Made by a program: the position numbers and the translations under genes. A stretch of 64,000 bases of DNA from Butyricicoccus sp. Marseille-Q5471 (GTDB lineage Bacteria > Bacillota > Clostridia > Oscillospirales > Butyricicoccaceae): contig NZ_CATNVC010000002.1 in the NCBI RefSeq assembly GCF_951230135.1, positions 1 through 64,000 on the forward strand, given 5' to 3'. Under the pieces are notes generated by a model. It was not told the origin of the DNA. It saw only the letters and a program-made list of their open reading frames with translations, and made no database searches. Below are positions 52,375 through 61,200 of the stretch, one piece after another (positions within the stretch are counted from its first letter, which is position 1; each line of letters starts with the position of its first letter).

Positions 52375-53142
52375 TCAGCTTGCTTCCTCCGCCTTGCGAT
52401 GCTGCGGCCCCGGCGCGGGCACTGCCGCCGGAAAGGCCTCCTCCGCCGGGCCGTCAAATACAATCTTACCATCCGAAACCCGCACGACCCGCGTCGCCTC
52501 AGCGGCAATGCCGTTATCGTGCGTGATGAGCACAATGGTATTCCCTTCTTCGTTGAGCTGCTTTAAAAAGTCGAGCACCTCGCGGCTGGTGCGGGAATCG
52601 AGCGCACCGGTCGGTTCGTCCGCGAGAATGACGGATGGATTGCCCGCAAGGGCACGTGCAATCGAAACACGCTGCTGCTGGCCGCCCGAAAGCTGACTGG
52701 GCAGGTTTTTCTCCTTGCCCGCAAGGCCGACGCGGCTGATTTGCAGCCGTGCGCGTTCGACGCGCTCCTCCGCCGGAAGACCGGCATAGAGCAGGGACAG
52801 TTCCACATTCTCGAGCACCGTCAGCTTGGGAATCAGGTTGTACTGCTGAAAAATGAAGCCCAGCATCTTGTTGCGAATCTCCGCCTGCTCATCATCGGTC
52901 AGTTCAGACACATCCTCGCCCTTGAGACGGTAGCTGCCCGTGGTCGGCACATCGAGACAGCCGATGATATTCATCAGCGTCGATTTGCCCGAGCCGGACT
53001 GGCCGACGATGGCTACAAACTCGCCCTCACAAATGCGCAGCGTCACACCGTCTGCCGCGCGCACCTCGCTGTCGCCCATATGATAGATCTTGTAGATTTC
53101 GTCAAGCTCAATCAAAGGCATCCTGTTCTCGATTTTTTTCAT
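52375..53142 (-). CDS. MacB-type ABC transporter ATPase
   Basis: 255 residues. Walker [20 protein letters not shown] (about 47-65), Q-loop [19 protein letters not shown], signature [15 protein letters not shown], Walker [14 protein letters not shown], switch His in [10 protein letters not shown]. LolD/MacB subfamily. ATG overlaps the stop of the adaptor gene (TAATG). The C-terminal tail is Ala/Pro/Glu-rich. Confidence 0.92.
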   Translation of the reverse strand: MKKIENRMPLIELDEIYKIYHMGDSEVRAADGVTLRICEGEFVAIVGQSGSGKSTLMNIIGCLDVPTTGSYRLKGEDVSELTDDEQAEIRNKMLGFIFQQYNLIPKLTVLENVELSLLYAGLPAEERVERARLQISRVGLAGKEKNLPSQLSGGQQQRVSIARALAGNPSVILADEPTGALDSRTSREVLDFLKQLNEEGNTIVLITHDNGIAAEATRVVRVSDGKIVFDGPAEEAFPAAVPAPGPQHRKAEEAS

Positions 53143-54941
53143 TACGGCATTCCTCCTCCGCCGCCAGAGCCACCGCCACCGGGTGCGCCGCCGCCGGACG
53201 GAGGACCGCCCTGACTGCCGCCGGACGGCATTCCGCCGCCGCTCATATCGCCGCCCATGCCCATCATGCCCATTTGCGCGCTTTGCTCGCTCGACGATTC
53301 ACGCTGCACCTGCGGCACGTAAACAATGTCCTCTGCATCAAGACCCGAAACAATTTCAATATAGCTGTCATCGGACAGTCCGGTCTCAACCTCGACTGCC
53401 TGCCAACCGTCCGGCAGAAGATTGCCGCCGACCATGGTGCTGTCCGTATTCTTGACGCCGTCCTTCTTGACATAGACGGTGTTGCCGCGCTGTACGGCGG
53501 CAATCGGTATCGCTACTGCGTCCGCCGCTTCATCGACCACAATAGTCGCATCCACGTTCATGCCGGGCAGCAGGCCTTCGGGCGGATCGTCAATCTGCAC
53601 CGTGACCGGATAGGTCGTCACACCATTGGAAGTCGTGCCCGCTACCGAAACCTTGGTCACACGACCCTCAAAATCGCCCGCGTCGATGGAGTCGCAGCTG
53701 ATATTGACCGTCTGGCCAACCGCTACCTGCGAAATATCCAGCTCGTCTAGGGAAATATCGAAGGTCAGATAGCTCAAATCATAAATCACCGCGAGGGTGG
53801 TCTGTCCGTTGGTTGCATCAAGCGTGTCACCCACCTTGACGTTCTTGGTAATAACCGTGCCGTCAATCGGCGCGGTAATGGTGTAATCATCCAGCTGATC
53901 TACCGTGTTTTGATAGGACAGCTGCGCATCCTGCAGCGACAACTGACTCGAATTGACCTGATTCTGCGTCGAGGTAGACGAGATGGTCGCCACCGTTTGG
54001 TTTTTGGATACTGCTGAGCCTTCGCGGATGTTCAGCGCAGAAATCTTGCCCGAAGCCGATGCGGCAATCGTCGATTCGGAAAGATATGTAAAGCTTGCGC
54101 CTTGGTTACAGGCCACACCGTTTATTGTAGCTGTAGCCGCGGACGAAGTGGACAGGCCGCCCGGGTTTGAGACCTGAATCGTGACATTCTTAACGATTTG
54201 ATAACCGTCCAGCACGGTTTCGACTGCGTCGATTGCCGTCACTCTTCCGCTCAGCGTTTCAAACGAGCCATCCATCGTTACCGTTGCGGATGCGCCGATG
54301 CCAAAGCTGTCCGCGTCCGCCGAGTTGAATGGCACGGTCAGCTCCATCGTCGACGAGTCGCGGATGTCCGCGATGGTCGTGCCGTTCTGCACTTGATCTC
54401 CCACCTTGACATGGAGTTTGGTCACCACGCCCGACGCATCCGACTTGATGTTCAGATCATCCAGCCCCTCGAGCGTCTCGTTGTAGCTGTTCTGGCTCTT
54501 TTGCAGCGACAGCTTGGCGCGGTCAATCGTGTTTTGCATCTCCGTCTTGTCAATCTCATAGAGCGTGTCGCCCTTTTTGACTGCGTCGCCCTCTTCAATA
54601 CTGCAGGCGAGTACCTCGCCCTTGACCGAAGCCGTAACGTCATACTGGTTGGCCGGTGCAACCGTGCCGGTTGAGGACAGCGTTAGCTGAATATCGCGCC
54701 GCTCTGCAGCCGATTCGGTATAGGTCTGGCTGTCCGCGCCCGACTTTGCCACAAGCATCTGCCGTACGCCGAGCGCTCCTCCAACCACCACAATCAGCAC
54801 CAGTGGAATGATCACCTTCTTGCTTGGTCGCTTTTTCTTCTTCTTGCTGTGTGCACCGGATGCGGCCAGTGCTGTTTGCGCCGCACTCTCCGATGCCGCT
54901 TTCTTTTTCCATTTGTGTAGTTTGATCTGTGGCAGCTTCAC
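53142..54941 (-). CDS. HlyD/MacA-type membrane fusion protein with duplicated lipoyl units
   Basis: 599 residues from GTG 54,941, preceded by GGGAGGTAG. A basic cytoplasmic tail and one helix (about 43-62) precede an unusually long adaptor. Four lipoyl-half motifs are visible: KGEVLACSIEEGDAVKKGD, SGVVTKLHVKVGDQVQNGT, SGKISALNIREGSAVSKNQ and DGTVITKNVKVGDTLDATN, i.e. two tandem hairpin units. Beta-barrel and membrane-proximal domains follow, ending in a Gly/Met/Pro-rich tail. It links the ABC pump to the wall. Family members usually have one lipoyl pair. Confidence 0.85.
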   Translation of the reverse strand: MKLPQIKLHKWKKKAASESAAQTALAASGAHSKKKKKRPSKKVIIPLVLIVVVGGALGVRQMLVAKSGADSQTYTESAAERRDIQLTLSSTGTVAPANQYDVTASVKGEVLACSIEEGDAVKKGDTLYEIDKTEMQNTIDRAKLSLQKSQNSYNETLEGLDDLNIKSDASGVVTKLHVKVGDQVQNGTTIADIRDSSTMELTVPFNSADADSFGIGASATVTMDGSFETLSGRVTAIDAVETVLDGYQIVKNVTIQVSNPGGLSTSSAATATINGVACNQGASFTYLSESTIAASASGKISALNIREGSAVSKNQTVATISSTSTQNQVNSSQLSLQDAQLSYQNTVDQLDDYTITAPIDGTVITKNVKVGDTLDATNGQTTLAVIYDLSYLTFDISLDELDISQVAVGQTVNISCDSIDAGDFEGRVTKVSVAGTTSNGVTTYPVTVQIDDPPEGLLPGMNVDATIVVDEAADAVAIPIAAVQRGNTVYVKKDGVKNTDSTMVGGNLLPDGWQAVEVETGLSDDSYIEIVSGLDAEDIVYVPQVQRESSSEQSAQMGMMGMGGDMSGGGMPSGGSQGGPPSGGGAPGGGGSGGGGGMP

Positions 54942-55116
54942 TTTGGTCTACCTCCCGCTTGTCGCCATATTCAATATGCGCCCTATGATACGACCATTTC
55001 CTTAAAGCAACCTTAAAAATTCCCAAGGTTCACAAACTCTCCCTTACGTGTACACAAAATTTCCACAGACGACCAGTAAAGTGAGATTAACTTCAAGAAC
55101 AGGGAGTGATTGGCGC

Positions 55117-55782
55117 ATGCGTGTACTGGTATCAGGCGGCCCCGAAGCTGACAAGGCGGCGGCAGCGCTGCGCCATGCGCGTATCACCTGCAATCGCACG
55201 TATACCATGTCTGACAGCGGAGAATGCGCGGACAGCCGCACCTGCGACGTGTTGATTCATTTCGTACAGGGCAGCGAAGCGCTCGAAGTCGCATCAAACC
55301 TGCGTGCGGACGGCATTATGACGCCGTTGCTGTTTGTCGCACCGCACGCCTCCGCGCGTGATAAGATACATGCGCTCGACGCAGGCGCGGACGATTATCT
55401 GACACAGCCGTTCATTATGGCCGAGCTGCTCGCGCGGGTGCGTGCACTCAGCCGGCGCAGGCCGCTGCTGCAACCGACCTATCTGTCCTTTGGCGACCTG
55501 CAGCTTGACCGTGACCTGTGCAGCCTGTCCCGCGGAGACGAGCGAACCGATGTTACCGTCAAAGAAATGCAGCTGCTGGAACAATTCCTGCTCAATCCCC
55601 ATCAAATCCTGCCGCGCGACCGACTGCTGCACAAGGTTTGGGGCTATGACTGCGATCTTGATTACAACAATATTGAAGTATACATCTCCTTTCTTCGTAA
55701 AAAGCTGCGCGCAATCGGCTCGGTCGTTTCCATCCGCGCCAAGCGCGGCATGGGGTATTTTCTCGACTGCCCGAACAAATAA
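55117..55782 (+). CDS. OmpR-type response regulator with degenerate receiver
   Basis: 221 residues from ATG 55,117 (MRVLVSGG); GGGAG lies 10 bases upstream, and a longer frame from 55,048 is unlikely. The receiver lacks key residues: the N-terminal acidic pair is SGGP, the phospho-Asp position in CDVLIHFVQ is Phe, and the Lys of KPF is Gln in DDYLTQPF. The GLDAGADDYL-like segment (ALDAGADDYLTQPF) and the winged helix (QILPRDRLLHKVWGYDCDLD, then VEVYISFLRKKL-like) are intact. No histidine kinase is adjacent. It is divergent from the MacAB-like operon and probably regulates it in a phosphorylation-independent way (inference). Confidence 0.85.
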   Translation: MRVLVSGGPEADKAAAALRHARITCNRTYTMSDSGECADSRTCDVLIHFVQGSEALEVASNLRADGIMTPLLFVAPHASARDKIHALDAGADDYLTQPFIMAELLARVRALSRRRPLLQPTYLSFGDLQLDRDLCSLSRGDERTDVTVKEMQLLEQFLLNPHQILPRDRLLHKVWGYDCDLDYNNIEVYISFLRKKLRAIGSVVSIRAKRGMGYFLDCPNK

Positions 55783-55783
55783 A

Positions 55784-55811
55784 AGAACCGCCGGTATCAA
55801 CCGGCGGTTCT
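55784..55811. terminator. Bidirectional terminator
   Basis: AGAACCGCCGG-tatcaa-CCGGCGGTTCT, an 11-bp stem with AAAA before and TTTTATTT after. It serves the response regulator and the leftward candidate RNA. Confidence 0.85.
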
Positions 55812-55976
55812 TTTATTTGTTCCATTGATATACTGCATTTTTCCTTTGTTCAATCGACCCGTCCCAAAAGCAAATCCACGCACACAGCCGTGCCCAGAGA
55901 GAGGTGGCTAAAAAGAAAATCTGTTTCATAAGTTGTCCCGGCACCCGATGGGTGCGCTGTCCTTTCCCTTGAATCT
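55812..55976 (-). ncRNA. Candidate structured small RNA (6S-like in size, unproven)
   Basis: No ORF is present, but an extended -10 promoter (55,983-55,988) points leftward and a strong terminator closes the unit at 55,784-55,811, giving a transcript of about 165-190 nt. Visible helices are GCACCC-atc-GGGTGC (about 55,941-55,955), TTCAA/TTGAA joining the two ends, and AGCC/GGCT in the middle. Length and end-pairing recall 6S RNA, but no diagnostic motif could be confirmed. Confidence 0.42.
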
Positions 55977-55982
55977 ATCTCT

Positions 55983-55988
55983 ATTATA
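55983..55988 (-). promoter_or_regulatory. Extended -10 promoter of the candidate small RNA
   Basis: Leftward TGT followed by TATAAT; the -35 region is weak (TGTCAC). The transcript would start at about 55,976. Confidence 0.5.
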
Positions 55989-56057
55989 ACAGCGTTTTCT
56001 TTCGGATTTGTGACAGAAAAGATTAAGATTTCTTAAAAATCTCTCTCATTTCAAAAA

Positions 56058-56081
56058 AGACCAGCCTATTCGGCCGGTCTT
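56058..56081 (-). terminator. Terminator of the rmuC transcript
   Basis: Leftward AGACCGGCC-gaata-GGCTGGTCT followed by T6, 26 bases after the rmuC stop. Confidence 0.8.
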
Positions 56082-56106
56082 TTTCGTAACGATTCGATTG
56101 TCCCTA

Positions 56107-57363
56107 TTATTCATCCGCCCCGAGGTCGGGCGCATCCAGTCCCAGCACCTCTCGGCTGACTGTTTCCTCCAGCTGTGTCACGCCGCGCAGCCTGCGCTGA
56201 ATCTGGCGGGTGCGAACACCGACCAGCTTGTCCAGTTCGGTGCTTGCCTGATTTAGTCTCGTCTGCGTTGCGGTCAGAGCAGTTTCAAATTTATCAAACT
56301 CCGTCTTGACCGCGCCAAGCACACTCCACACCTCGCCGCTCCGCTTCTGAATGGCAACCGCGCGGAAGCTCATCTGCAAGCTATTTAGCATAGCTGCCAT
56401 GGTGGACGGCCCTGCGATGTTCACATGATATTCCCGCTGCAGCACCTCCACCATACCGCGGTTGACCACCTCGGCATACAGACCTTCAAACGGCAGGAAC
56501 ATCAGGCCGAAGTCCGTTGTATTCGGGGGATCCAGATACTTATCACGGATGTCCTTTGCCTCCGCCTTAATGGTGGAAAGCAGCAGCTTGACACACGCAT
56601 CAATTTCTTCCCGCGAGCCGTTGTCATAAGCGTCACGCAGATTTCCATAGGTATCGCCGGGGAATTTCGAGTCAATCGGCAGGTAAACAAACCCGCCGTC
56701 CTCCACCGGCAGCTTGACTGCATACTCAACCACATTGCGGCTGCCCGCCTTGGTTGCGACGTTTACGTCATACTGCTCCGGGGCGAGAATCTCTTCCAGA
56801 ATCGCACCCAACTGAATCTCACCTACGATGCCGCGCGTTTTGACATTGGTCAGCACCTTTTTCAGGTCGCCGACGCCCTGTGCAAGCGTCTGCATCTCTC
56901 CGAGGCCCTTGTACACCTGCTCTAGGCGTTCATTGACCAGCTTAAACGACTCGTTCATGCGCTCATTGAGTGTCTTTTGCAGCTTTTCATCGACAATCTG
57001 ACGCATGTCATCCAGTTTTTTATTGTTGTCCGTCTGCATGGCATGCAGGTTTTTGTCGACCGTCGTGCGGATGTTCTCCAGATTCTGCGTGGTTTCTGCC
57101 GTAAAGCCGTGCAGACGGCGCTCTACCTGACTGAACTGATCGGTCATCGCGCCCAGCTTATCGGTCAGATTTTTATCCATCACGGTCAGCTGGCTGATCT
57201 GTGCCGCGCTGCCCGTCTTAATGTTTTCGGTTACAAGCGAGCCGAGCGCCGCGATGGAGCCGTTCGCATCCGTACCGGGCTGTCCCTGTACCGGCTTGCG
57301 CAGCACCAGTATCACAACCAGTACCAACACGATTACAGTCAACAGCAATGTGAGTAATTCCAT
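56107..57363 (-). CDS. rmuC: RmuC family protein
   Basis: 418 residues from ATG 57,363, preceded by AAAGGAAATGAT. An N-terminal membrane helix (about 2-22) leads into a long coiled coil (about 60-175) and the RmuC nuclease-like domain (GEIQLGAILEEILAPEQYDV, then LPIDSKFPGDTYGNL, and FLPFEGLYAEVVNRG). Thought to limit DNA rearrangement at inverted repeats. It is a complete copy of normal length. Confidence 0.9.
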   Translation of the reverse strand: MELLTLLLTVIVLVLVVILVLRKPVQGQPGTDANGSIAALGSLVTENIKTGSAAQISQLTVMDKNLTDKLGAMTDQFSQVERRLHGFTAETTQNLENIRTTVDKNLHAMQTDNNKKLDDMRQIVDEKLQKTLNERMNESFKLVNERLEQVYKGLGEMQTLAQGVGDLKKVLTNVKTRGIVGEIQLGAILEEILAPEQYDVNVATKAGSRNVVEYAVKLPVEDGGFVYLPIDSKFPGDTYGNLRDAYDNGSREEIDACVKLLLSTIKAEAKDIRDKYLDPPNTTDFGLMFLPFEGLYAEVVNRGMVEVLQREYHVNIAGPSTMAAMLNSLQMSFRAVAIQKRSGEVWSVLGAVKTEFDKFETALTATQTRLNQASTELDKLVGVRTRQIQRRLRGVTQLEETVSREVLGLDAPDLGADE

Positions 57364-57380
57364 ATCATTTCCTTTCGTGC

Positions 57381-58046
57381 TTATAATGTGTGCAGCTTCA
57401 TCGCAATTTCCTGCATTTTTTCGTCCGTTGCGGAAATCACATCGGCACACTCCTTGAGATCCTTTGAAATATGCGGTGGAATCTCGGTGTCATTCTTATA
57501 CCGCAGCTGATGCTCCAAACTTGCCCAAAAGTCCATTGCAATCGTACGCAACTGCAGTTCAACGCGCACCGCATGCGTGCTTTCCGATAGGAAAATCGGC
57601 ACCTCCAGAATCAAATGCAAGCTGCGGTAGCCGTTGGGTTTCGGGTGTTTGATGTAATCCTTCTGCTCAATCAGTTCTATGTCGTCCTGCCGCATCAGCA
57701 TATCGGCCACAGTGTAAATATCTTCAATGAACGGGCAAACAACACGAATGCCTGCAATATCATTCAAATTATCCCGCATGGACTGCAGTGAAATCGGGAA
57801 GCCGCGGCGTCTCAGCTTGCGTAGGATGCTGCGCGGATCCTTGATGCGAGTCTTAATCGCATCAATCGGGTTGGGTTTTCCTGTGATATTCGATTCCGAG
57901 CTGAGAATTTCCAGCTTAGTCTTAATCTCCTGAATACCGGCCTCGTACAGCATCATCAGCTGCTGCAGCTGGAGCGCGCTTTCGACGAATTGCTCGGTAT
58001 CCATATTACCCACATCGCTCATCCCTAAAAAACTTTTGAGTTCCAT
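57381..58046 (-). CDS. Small alarmone synthetase (RelQ/YjbM-like)
   Basis: 221 residues from ATG 58,046, preceded by AGAGGTGAAGAT. It has a (p)ppGpp synthetase domain only: DIKTRIKDPRSILRKL-type start (IKTRIKDPRSILRKLRRRGF), DNLNDIAGIRVVCPFIEDIY, and IKHPKPNGYRSLHLILEVPI. HD hydrolase, TGS and ACT domains are absent. Makes pppGpp/ppGpp as a stress alarmone. It shares a transcript with rmuC 17 bases downstream. Confidence 0.88.
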   Translation of the reverse strand: MELKSFLGMSDVGNMDTEQFVESALQLQQLMMLYEAGIQEIKTKLEILSSESNITGKPNPIDAIKTRIKDPRSILRKLRRRGFPISLQSMRDNLNDIAGIRVVCPFIEDIYTVADMLMRQDDIELIEQKDYIKHPKPNGYRSLHLILEVPIFLSESTHAVRVELQLRTIAMDFWASLEHQLRYKNDTEIPPHISKDLKECADVISATDEKMQEIAMKLHTL

Positions 58047-58126
58047 ATCTTCACCTCTGTACTTTATATTTCTATTATAGTACACCCCGGCTGTTTTGAC
58101 AAATGGAAAAGGCTTGTGATTGACGC

Positions 58127-58155
58127 TTGTGCAGCGTGCATTTTTCTGCTATAAT
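58127..58155 (+). promoter_or_regulatory. Promoter of the 58,180 gene
   Basis: TTGTGC, 17-base spacer, TATAAT, 24 bases before the start codon. Confidence 0.65.
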
Positions 58156-58179
58156 CAGTCGGAAAGAGGTGTTACAAGA

Positions 58180-58611
58180 ATGTCTGAACCGTTTTTTGAA
58201 AGCCCGTTCACCGTTCCTGAGTCTGAAGCGATTCAGCTGGCTCTGGGCGATTTGCGCCGTGAACTGGAAGCCATGCTGCCCGAACTGAATGACGAAGGCA
58301 AGGCGAACTTTGAAAAAAATCTTGTCTTTACCGACGATGCAAAGGCCAAGCTGGCTGACAACGCCGCCACCTTCAACGAGGATGAGACCAAAATGCTCTA
58401 TGTTGCAGTCACAGGTGCGCTAGAGGATCTTTCCGAAGCCTCACAGGACAAGTCCCATCCCAAGGCCGAACGCAAGCAGGCGCTGCAGCGCTTCAACACT
58501 GTCAACGCCGCGCGTTCCAAGGTTACTGCCTTTTTCCGCGAAAAAGGCATTGATATTGACCGTTTTCTCGCAGGTTTGCCGCAGGACGACGAACAAGCCG
58601 AAAACGCTTGA
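58180..58611 (+). CDS. Hypothetical acidic protein
   Basis: 143 residues from ATG 58,180, preceded by AAAGAGGTG. Helical, acidic, soluble, no known domain: IQLALGDLRRELEAMLPELN, then FTDDAKAKLADNAATFNEDE. It ends in an acidic tail, QDDEQAENA. It forms a single-gene unit with a promoter and terminator. The function is unknown. Confidence 0.65.
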   Translation: MSEPFFESPFTVPESEAIQLALGDLRRELEAMLPELNDEGKANFEKNLVFTDDAKAKLADNAATFNEDETKMLYVAVTGALEDLSEASQDKSHPKAERKQALQRFNTVNAARSKVTAFFREKGIDIDRFLAGLPQDDEQAENA

Positions 58612-58626
58612 GAGGATACCGAACAA

Positions 58627-58658
58627 AACAGCTCGAAAGCGGTTGCTTTCGAGCTGTT
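58627..58658 (+). terminator. Rho-independent terminator
   Basis: AACAGCTCGAAAGC-ggtt-GCTTTCGAGCTGTT, a 14-bp perfect stem, followed by TCCGTTTTG. Confidence 0.75.
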
Positions 58659-58702
58659 TCCGTTTTGCACCGTTCACCGAATTCTTAAAAAATGCAAAAA
58701 AG

Positions 58703-58728
58703 TACCGCCAAACAGCAGTTTGGCGGTA
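58703..58728 (-). terminator. Terminator of rplM-rpsI
   Basis: Leftward TACCGCCAAAC-tgct-GTTTGGCGGTA followed by CTTTTTTG, 12 bases after the rpsI stop. Confidence 0.8.
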
Positions 58729-58739
58729 TTCTTTGCAAT

Positions 58740-59147
58740 TTAGCGCTTGGAGAACTGGGGAGCACGACGTGCAGCCTTCAGGCCGTACTTCTTACGCTCC
58801 TTCATGCGCGGATCACGAGTCAGGAAGCCGGCCGCCTTGAGAGCGGGACGGTACTGCTCGGAATCAGCCTGCAGCAGTGCGCGAGCGATGCCGTGACGGA
58901 TCGCACCAGCCTGGCCGGTGAAACCGCCGCCGGTTACGGTGCACTCGATATCGAACTTGCCGGTAGTGGCAGTGGTCTCGAGCGGCTGACGAACGATCAG
59001 CTTCAGGGTCTCGAGGCCGAAGTAGTTATCGATCTCGCGGTTGTTGATCTTGATTTCGCCGGTTCCGCCGGGAAGCAGACGAACGCGGGCAACGGAGGAC
59101 TTTCTTCTGCCGGTGCCATAGAAATATGCTTTCTTAGGTGTATACAT
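58740..59147 (-). CDS. rpsI: 30S ribosomal protein S9
   Basis: 135 residues. [20 protein letters not shown] near the start, [20 protein letters not shown], and the invariant basic C-terminus RRAPQFSKR that reaches the P-site tRNA. Co-transcribed with rplM 17 bases upstream. Confidence 0.98.
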   Translation of the reverse strand: MYTPKKAYFYGTGRRKSSVARVRLLPGGTGEIKINNREIDNYFGLETLKLIVRQPLETTATTGKFDIECTVTGGGFTGQAGAIRHGIARALLQADSEQYRPALKAAGFLTRDPRMKERKKYGLKAARRAPQFSKR

Positions 59148-59164
59148 CAGTCATATCCTCCTTA

Positions 59165-59593
59165 TTACTTAACCCAGGCTTCGGGCTGCTGAGCCTGGTG
59201 GTTGTGATTCTCGCCCGTGTAGACCTTCAGGCGGGTTGCCGACTTGCGGCCGATGGTGTTCTTCGGCAGCATACCCTTGACAGCCAGCTCCATTGCCATT
59301 TCCGGCTTATCAGCCATCATGGTCTTGTACTGGACTTCCTTCAGGCCGCCAACCCAGCCGGTGTGATAGCGGTAGTACTTCTGCTCGAGCTTCTTGCCGG
59401 TGAGCACAGCCTTGTCCGCGTTGATGACGATAACGAAATCGCCGCCGTCAACGTGGGGGGTGAACTCTGCCTTGTGCTTGCCGCGCAGCAGCATAGCAGC
59501 GGTAGCAGCGGTACGGCCCAGCGGCTTGCCCGCAGCATCCAGCACATACCACTTACGCTCGACAGTCTCTGCCTTAGCCATAAAAGTAGACAT
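59165..59593 (-). CDS. rplM: 50S ribosomal protein L13
   Basis: 142 residues. [55 protein letters not shown], and [12 protein letters not shown] are canonical L13. Classic rplM-rpsI pair. ACGGAGGAAGAAAAC precedes ATG. Confidence 0.98.
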   Translation of the reverse strand: MSTFMAKAETVERKWYVLDAAGKPLGRTAATAAMLLRGKHKAEFTPHVDGGDFVIVINADKAVLTGKKLEQKYYRYHTGWVGGLKEVQYKTMMADKPEMAMELAVKGMLPKNTIGRKSATRLKVYTGENHNHQAQQPEAWVK

Positions 59594-59664
59594 GTTTTCT
59601 TCCTCCGTTTTTATATGATCAAATTAAATTGATAACAAATCTAACGCTCCAAACGAGCATATTT

Positions 59665-59693
59665 ATTAAAACACATCAAAAGCATGAAGTCAA
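59665..59693 (-). promoter_or_regulatory. rplM-rpsI promoter
   Basis: Leftward TTGACT, 17-base spacer, TTTAAT, giving a leader of about 65 bases before rplM. No convincing L13 autoregulatory fold was recognised. Confidence 0.7.
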
Positions 59694-59861
59694 CCACATT
59701 TTCTGATTTTTCTTGCAAACTTATTTATATCTCTTCTATTCTCTATCAATCACTTTATATCTCTCGTTTTCTCACATTCTATTTCAAAATTTTAATTTGC
59801 TTTGCGAACGTATTTCTGATATAAATAATAGGGAATGATTACGAGAATCGGGGAAATGCAA

Positions 59862-60611
59862 ATGCAAAAGATGCTGTCCTATGTCCGCCGCGCGGTGGAT
59901 CATTATCATATGATAGAAGAAGGCGATCGAATCGCAATCGGTGTGTCGGGCGGCAAGGACTCGCTGACGCTGTTGGTTGCGCTTGCCGAACTGCGCCGTT
60001 TTTACCCTAAAAAGTTTGATATCGTCGCCATAACATTGGAAATGGGTTACGAGGATATGGATTTCAGTGCAGTGCAGCAATTGTGTGACCGTCTGGGCGT
60101 CGAGTATATCCGTATTCCGACTCAGATTAAGCAAATCATTTTTGATATCCGTAAAGAGGAAAATCCGTGTTCCCTCTGCGCCAAAATGCGCCGCGGGGCG
60201 CTGCATGAAGCCGCACTCGCCGCAGGATGTAAAAAAGTAGCGCTCGGTCATCATTTTGACGATGTGGTGGAAACTTATTTGCTGTCTCTTTTTTATGAGG
60301 GACGCATTTCCTGCTTCCAACCTGTCACCTTTCTGGACCGCGTAGGGGTCACACTGATTCGCCCGCTGCTTTATACACCGGAGTATTATGTGCGTTCGTT
60401 CGCTGCACGACATGAACTGCCCATTGTACATAACCCCTGCCCTGCCGACGGAAATACCAAGCGTCAGGAGGTCAAGGATCTGCTGAAGAAGCTGGAACAG
60501 GACATGCCCGGCCTGCGCGAGCGGATTTTTGGCGCGATGCAGCGGTATCCGCTCAAGGGTTGGGAACCCGACCGAGTCCGCATACCAAAGGTCACAGAAA
60601 AAAACGATTAA
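59862..60611 (+). CDS. TtcA-family tRNA thiolation enzyme
   Basis: 249 residues if started at ATG 59,862 (MQKMLSYVRR) with CGGGG eight bases upstream; ATG 59,835 is the longest alternative. PP-loop ATPase motif AIGVSGGKDSLTLLVALAEL, the Cys pair CSLCAKMRRG for the iron-sulphur or thiolation site, and ALGHHFDDVVETYLLSLFYE match tRNA 2-thiocytidine enzymes. The partner cysteine CPADGNTKRQEV follows. TtcA-like proteins in Firmicutes may act on other thio-nucleosides. Confidence 0.85.
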   Translation: MQKMLSYVRRAVDHYHMIEEGDRIAIGVSGGKDSLTLLVALAELRRFYPKKFDIVAITLEMGYEDMDFSAVQQLCDRLGVEYIRIPTQIKQIIFDIRKEENPCSLCAKMRRGALHEAALAAGCKKVALGHHFDDVVETYLLSLFYEGRISCFQPVTFLDRVGVTLIRPLLYTPEYYVRSFAARHELPIVHNPCPADGNTKRQEVKDLLKKLEQDMPGLRERIFGAMQRYPLKGWEPDRVRIPKVTEKND

Positions 60612-60628
60612 TTATTTTAAAAAAATGC

Positions 60629-60657
60629 TTGACGAAACGCCTTCGACAAGATATAAT
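60629..60657 (+). promoter_or_regulatory. tRNA-Ser promoter
   Basis: TTGACG, 17-base spacer, TATAAT, 37 bases before the tRNA. Confidence 0.8.
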
Positions 60658-60693
60658 AAATCTTGTCCTCTGCGAGCGCAGACAGTCAATGAT

Positions 60694-60784
60694 GGAGAGT
60701 TGGCTGAGTGGTCGAAGGCGCACGATTGGAAATCGTGTGTGCGGTAATCCCGTACCCAGGGTTCAAATCCCTGACTCTCCGCCA
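60694..60784 (+). tRNA. tRNA-Ser (anticodon GGA)
   Basis: Acceptor GGAGAGT pairs with ACTCTCC followed by G and encoded CCA. D-arm GGCTGAGTGGTCGAAGGC, anticodon loop TTGGAAA (GGA), long variable arm typical of type II tRNAs, and T-loop GGTTCAAATCC are all visible. Confidence 0.97.
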
Positions 60785-60787
60785 TTA

Positions 60788-60815
60788 AGTGCTGGAATCT
60801 TTTGATTCTGGCACT
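60788..60815 (+). terminator. tRNA terminator
   Basis: AGTGC and GAATC pair with GATTC and GCACT, followed by TTTTTC, just after the CCA end. Confidence 0.75.
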
Positions 60816-60819
60816 TTTT

Positions 60820-61200
60820 CTTTGTTATACGTCAATATTGTTATGTTAATTATTTATCGAAGATTGAGCATTTTCGATCGATTGCACCGAAATTGCACCG
60901 ACTTCAAAATTTGATGCGCGATTTCTCTGTGACTTTTTCAGCATGGGGACCAGGCACTCTAAGGCGTCATCCCGACGGTAGCACCAATATATTAGATTGA
61001 CCATCTTAGTTGATTTTGGTATCATTATATCATCATCTAGTTGAATTGAAAGTAGATAAGCAACAGATTTTGTAACAACAACGGGGACTTCAAGGTAAAG
61101 CTAATTTTGTGAATTTGGGGGCATTTCTCACATAATAGCAAAAGTCAAAGCATTAACCACCTTGATGAATGAATACACAACATGAGGTAAAGGAGGCAAC
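60820..61200. other. AT-rich spacer with possible remnant ORF
   Basis: No confident gene. A leftward open stretch from about 61,098 to 60,846 reads ...VVVTKSVAYLLSIQLDDDIM, then ...NLIYWCYRRDDALECL, with an internal ATG at 61,025 but no ribosome site. It is likely the decayed end of an acquired gene downstream of tRNA-Ser. A good GGAGG for the antiporter lies at the right end. Confidence 0.45.

Noticed and set aside
60846-61025. Integrase C-terminus next to tRNA-Ser
   Set aside because: The open stretch ends in a plausible tail, but no tyrosine-recombinase box could be found.
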